Of a DNA stretch of 64,000 nt, positions 60,401-64,000 are shown in pieces. Made by a program: the position numbers and the translations under genes. The number at the start of each line of letters is the position of its first letter. The first letter of the stretch is position 1. The notes beneath the pieces were generated by a model. It did not search any database and had not been told where the DNA came from. It saw nothing but the letters and a program-made list of their open reading frames with translations. The stretch comes from Marisa cornuarietis (lineage: Eukaryota > Mollusca > Gastropoda > Architaenioglossa > Ampullariidae), in the NCBI GenBank assembly GCA_004794655.1, contig SMMW01000627.1, positions 1,577,001 through 1,641,000 on the forward strand. Reading direction: 5' to 3'.

Positions 60401-62060
60401 ACAAGCAAACAACCAAACGAAAGTCGATAGCACAGCAGATTAGTGGATCCCTACCCAAAATTTGTAAATAAAGAACATTCCAGCCTCTAGTATAAACACC
60501 CACAGCATGAGAGTTGGCGGGTGCGCACATACAACATGAAGTCACTGGAACCCGTATAACGGCAAATAAAGTCGTACAATGACATAGAGTGTCACATGAT
60601 ATCGTAACAGAGACATAACATGTCACATGATATCGTAACAGAGACAGTGGAGCGTCTCACCTCTGGCTTCAGCGACAACTTGCTGCAGAGGGTCGGCGAC
60701 CTCGTCTCTCGTCTCCTGGGTCTCCGCAGCCGCCGTTCTCTCGGTCTTCTAGAGGGTCTTCGCCAGTCCCTGGAGAATTTTGTGGAACCCCTGGTCAGCA
60801 CCCTCCGCACTGTGAGTATCCCATCCCTTGAGTATGCGTGTAGCTCACCCCCCCCCCCCAATGTACCGGCAGTGTTTATTGTAACTTTAAGTCACCCAAA
60901 ACACTGTGTCTCAGAATTTCCTTTCATGAATGGCAAGAGTAATTAACTTAGACTGACAAGGAAAATTCACATAGCCTTCTTCTGGTTTCAAGAATCACGC
61001 GAATATGAATATCGTTTATTGTAAGCCACATGGATGGTTGACTTTCGACGCATAGTTGTCAGTTTGCTCACTTCTCTGTCCAGTGATTCTGTTGAAATGT
61101 AATTTTAAAGACCAACCTGAATGGTTTTCGAAGTTTTCGTGTATCGGTAGATATAAACCTGACTTGTAAATTTTAGCTTCCAAAACCAATCCATTAATTA
61201 ATTATCCGCTACGATTCGTACTTGCGATCAACAAGCGTCGCTAACAGTGTACTACGTCACACTAGTGCACCATTCACAACACTGGCAGTAGTCAACACCA
61301 AACAGTGTACTACGTCACACTAGTGCACCATTCACAACACTGGCAGTAGTCAACACCAAACAGTGTACTACGTCACACTAGTGCACCATTCACAACACTG
61401 GCAGCCGTCAACACCAAACAGAGAGAGAGAGAGAATGAGCGACAGCTCGGGTTATTGGGACGCCGAAAGTCTGTATTTCTCGTGGTTCTGAAAACCTGCT
61501 ACTTTAGCACGAGAAAAGCAGACCTTAACGTCGGAATAATCCCAACTGTCGCTCACTCTCTCTCTCTCTCTCTCTGTTTGGTGTTGACGGCTGCCAATGT
61601 TGTGAATGGTGCACTAGTGTGACGTAGTACACTGTTTGGTGTTTGCTGTTGCCAGTGTTGTGAATGGTGCACTAGTGTGACGTAGTACACTGTTAGCGGC
61701 GCTCGGTGATCGCAGGTGCGAATCGCGTACTTTGCTAGCGAATAATTAATTAACGGAAGGGTTTTGGAGGCTGCAATTTACAGGTTATGTTTATATCGCC
61801 TATATCTACCGATATCTGCAAAAAAACACAAACAATTCAGGTTGGTCTTTAAAGTTCTAAATTTCCTTGCCGGGGGCTGAATTCTCCCGTGAAAGTCGTT
61901 AGAATTCGCCAGAATCTGTATTCCATCTTGTGCCCTCTGTCAACAGGACCTAGGCGTGGTGACCCAGACAATTGAGTCCCTGGCCCGTAACCTGCTCTCT
62001 GGCAGTGACCTCGGCTCTGTCGTCAACAACCTCGTCAGCAACCTTGGTCTTCTTGGATAA
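57423..62060 (+). CDS. Secreted leucine-rich helical protein B, five coding exons (paralogue of A)
   Basis: Exons 57423-57633, 59441-59504, 59943-60124, 60642-60811 and 61947-62060 join in frame to 246 aa. Residues 1-21 form a signal peptide (MKVAVVVVLLLVAGQLPQNDA). It aligns along its length with protein A: 'SFLSSLGQFFSSALDSF' against 'SFFQSLGNVFSSTFDSL', 'RNGTGKRDL' against 'KNATGKRNI', then two helical exons, and a GLLG end against GLIG. Like A it has no cysteine. Its second basic site is R-S-R-R-S, a furin-type sequence, where A has G-S-K-R-Q. Intron phases 1, 2, 1, 0 match those of the equivalent A introns; A has two additional introns. The first donor (gtttgt) is inferred from phase. 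AATAAA at 62473-62478. The function is unknown. Confidence 0.83.
57830..58845. repeat. 38-41-bp satellite array, about 25 copies, in gene B intron
   Basis: The unit is GATGATATTAGGAGCGGTAC followed by ACTCTAGCAATGATAATACC, with a shorter variant lacking CTC. Higher-order repetition is visible: blocks of several variant units recur, such as around 58040-58140 and 58250-58340. Confidence 0.95.
60591..60646 (+). repeat. Duplicated splice acceptor before exon 4 of gene B
   Basis: A 25-base segment at 60591-60615, containing ATCGTAACAGAGACA, is repeated exactly at 60622-60646. The second copy supplies the acceptor used in the model (exon from 60642). Use of the first would meet TAA within two codons. 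Confidence 0.85.
61104..61853. repeat. 750-bp foldback inverted repeat with internal 59-bp tandem copies
   Basis: The outer ends TTTAAAGACCAACCTGAA (left) and TTCAGGTTGGTCTTTAAA (right) are exact inverses. Complementarity continues with mismatches through TTAATTAATTA blocks, then 59-base units holding GTGTACTACGTCACACTAGT (three on the left from 61242, two on the right). It then passes GAGAGAGAGA/TCTCTCTCTC, and an inner pair starting GCGACAG, almost to the centre near 61490. It lies in the last intron of gene B. It is probably a foldback or MITE-type element whose arms have expanded by tandem duplication. Confidence 0.88.
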
Positions 62061-64000
62061 ACAACTGTACGATTTAAAAAAAAAACTTCTTCTTTGTAAT
62101 CGTCGTAGTCGTCGTCGCTGAATACACATAGTTATTCAGAATGTGTGATTCTAGTTAGCCTATCCCAGCGAAAAAAAGATGTAAATTGTGGACTAACTTT
62201 CAAAGGCGGATAAAGTGTTCTTTAGATGGCGTATAGCCATTATCTTTGAGCATGTCTCACGCTGTAAAATCAGCCTTAAATTCACGTCTGCTTAAAGCAA
62301 TACCTGACCCTTTGCTCAGTGTAAATAGTCACTGCAAGATATGTGGGATTTCTGTTTTCCAGTACGAGTGTCATCTTACGAAATAAGATCGTATGCAGCC
62401 AGGAGAAGCTGAAGACAGTCCAGTGTTGCAGAATGCCAGACGTGAAATCAACGTACAAGACCCGTCAGATTCAATAAACACACGTCTTAAATTGTTGATG
62501 CTTTTGTAGTTCTGTTTCTTTTTTGCATTCATGAGACAGTGAAACATTTTTTTAGCTTAACTATTAGTTAAACATTCATGTACACATGCATGATAAGTGT
62601 ACTGCAATCAAACTGAATTTTTTTCAAATAATTCGCATCTAATTCATTAGAAAGTAATAGTTTTCAAAATCTGAACGGTTCTCTGCTGTCGAAATCCAAA
62701 AGTTTTAAATATCGACATTCTCACTTAAACAAAAAAAGAGAAAAATATCCGGGAGGTCGTGTTGCAATAAAGATGTGCTTAATTAGCATAGGCTTCAAGC
62801 TCTCCCACTGGCTCCAGCTATGAAGAGTACATATAATTAGAGATTCCCAGAGAGATGGTGCATAGATACATTCATAGTCCAGAATGACATCACATATTTG
62901 ACCCCTTTTCTGTTGACATCAACTAAGTTCTTTTCCTTCCTATCATCAACTGAAAGCCAACTGATCACAAAGGCGTTCAGACTACCAGTACTGAATCAGG
63001 GAGTAGAGATGTCTATGCTCTCTGCTATAATCCAGAAAATGTATAGATTATGTCATGTGTAGACGAGAAGTCCATTATCTAAACGATTCTTGTTAGAACA
63101 TTTGGGCCTTGTGCACATCACGAGGCGCTAGATACTCAGTTTAGTCGATCCCCTTCAGTCACAAGGGAAAAAGCAGAAGTCCATGGATCAGCGTAAAAAA
63201 GTCGACAAAAAGAAAAAAATCCCTTCGCTGCTTCCTTTACACACCAAATAACAAAACAAAACGTTTTAACAAAATCATTCAGAATTCAGTGTTAATCTGA
63301 TCAGTACATGCACTTTACTTGCCCAACCGCTCCTAGAATGAACGCATGCATTTCTGTGTAGTTGTTTCTTTTTAAAAATTAGTCTCTATTTTAAAAGATA
63401 ATGGTGTAGCGGTAAGAAGATTTTTTTTAGACTCGTTCTGTTAAAAAATCCGTTAACATATAGTCCATGTGCAAGTAAATAAGATTTTTTCTATTTTAAA
63501 CCTGAAAATACCTATAAATTGATCATCATATGTTCAGGTCATCACTGTGACCATGAACAGCTTTCCAAATGAAAGCTGAGAACACACAGTACGGCTGACG
63601 GTTTAACAATCATTGTAACATAAAACCTCAAAGTGTGTGTGTGTGTGTGCGCGCGTGTGTAGAGGGGGAGGGGGCTGGTTCCTGAGACATTTTTCAGTTT
63701 GTAAAAAGTGTAGGTAGACTTTGTAAATCGCTGTGAGCCTGGCTTAGGTTGGAGAACAACACTTCTTGTTATTATCACTATTATTCAACAACAGCCTCTT
63801 CCAGTAAGACTGACGGGTGTGCAACGTCGCTGTTGCTCGGCTGAGGTCCTAGATGCTGAATGAGTCCGTTTCACAGCTGGAGTTTGTACGGGTCCGTTAA
63901 GTCAGTCCACCGATACAAGTCTGTGAAACTATTACTGCTGTTTTCTTCCATCACCGATACTTTGTGTTGTCCTGTCATAGTGATGATTCTCGATCAGTAT
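62061..64000. other. 3' flank of gene B and right end of the window
   Basis: Gene B 3' UTR extends to about 62495. Beyond it no exon is supported. A short GT repeat lies at 63630-63660. The minus-strand frame at 63778-63542 has no recognised features. Confidence 0.5.

Overview
This is intron-rich eukaryotic DNA and almost certainly animal. Exons are short with GT-AG boundaries, introns are long, there are many dinucleotide microsatellites, and the repeat fauna is non-LTR retrotransposons, tRNA-derived SINEs, mariner/pogo DNA transposons and tandem satellites. The gene set (COG3, an S28 peptidase, an evectin-like PH protein) and the repeats suggest a lophotrochozoan, most likely a gastropod mollusc. 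That placement is inference.

Layout. 0.9-2.2 kb (+): 3' end of COG3, a Golgi tethering complex subunit. 5.5-12.9 kb (-): a complete nine-exon S28 serine carboxypeptidase gene (494 aa) with its triad intact; its introns hold LINE fragments, one a clean insertion with a 13-bp target duplication. 13.8-14.3 kb: relic of the LINE family seen at 27 kb. 16.6-18.4 kb (-), perhaps with a first exon at 23.7 kb: an unrecognised multi-pass membrane protein. 19.7-26 kb: SINE, MITE, a pogo-like element and L2/CR1-like 3' ends. 27.1-34.0 kb (-): a small XYPPX/His-rich protein gene whose third intron carries a nearly complete LINE (27.2-30.6 kb) with one stop and one frameshift. 35.5-36.4 kb: an 859-bp DNA transposon with an 8-bp target duplication. 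37.5-38.1 kb: mariner remnant. 38.3-42.1 kb (+): complete five-exon evectin-like PH gene (PLEKHB2 type). 43.9-45.1 kb: 32-bp minisatellite.

45.4-50.7 kb and 55.4-62.5 kb (+): two tandem paralogous genes for secreted, cysteine-free, leucine-rich helical proteins of 236 and 246 aa. They share intron phases, a TATA-plus-noncoding-exon promoter and an N-x-T-G-K-R motif. I recognise no known family; this is the best candidate in the window for something undescribed. Between and inside them lie satellites, a mariner, an L2/CR1-like LINE 3' end and a 750-bp foldback structure.

The genes do not form one pathway. COG3 (retrograde Golgi traffic), the evectin-like protein (endosomal PS-binding family) and the S28 peptidase (lysosomal or secreted) are ordinary neighbours. 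All gene models were built by hand from splice signals, reading-frame phase and family recall; no database was searched.
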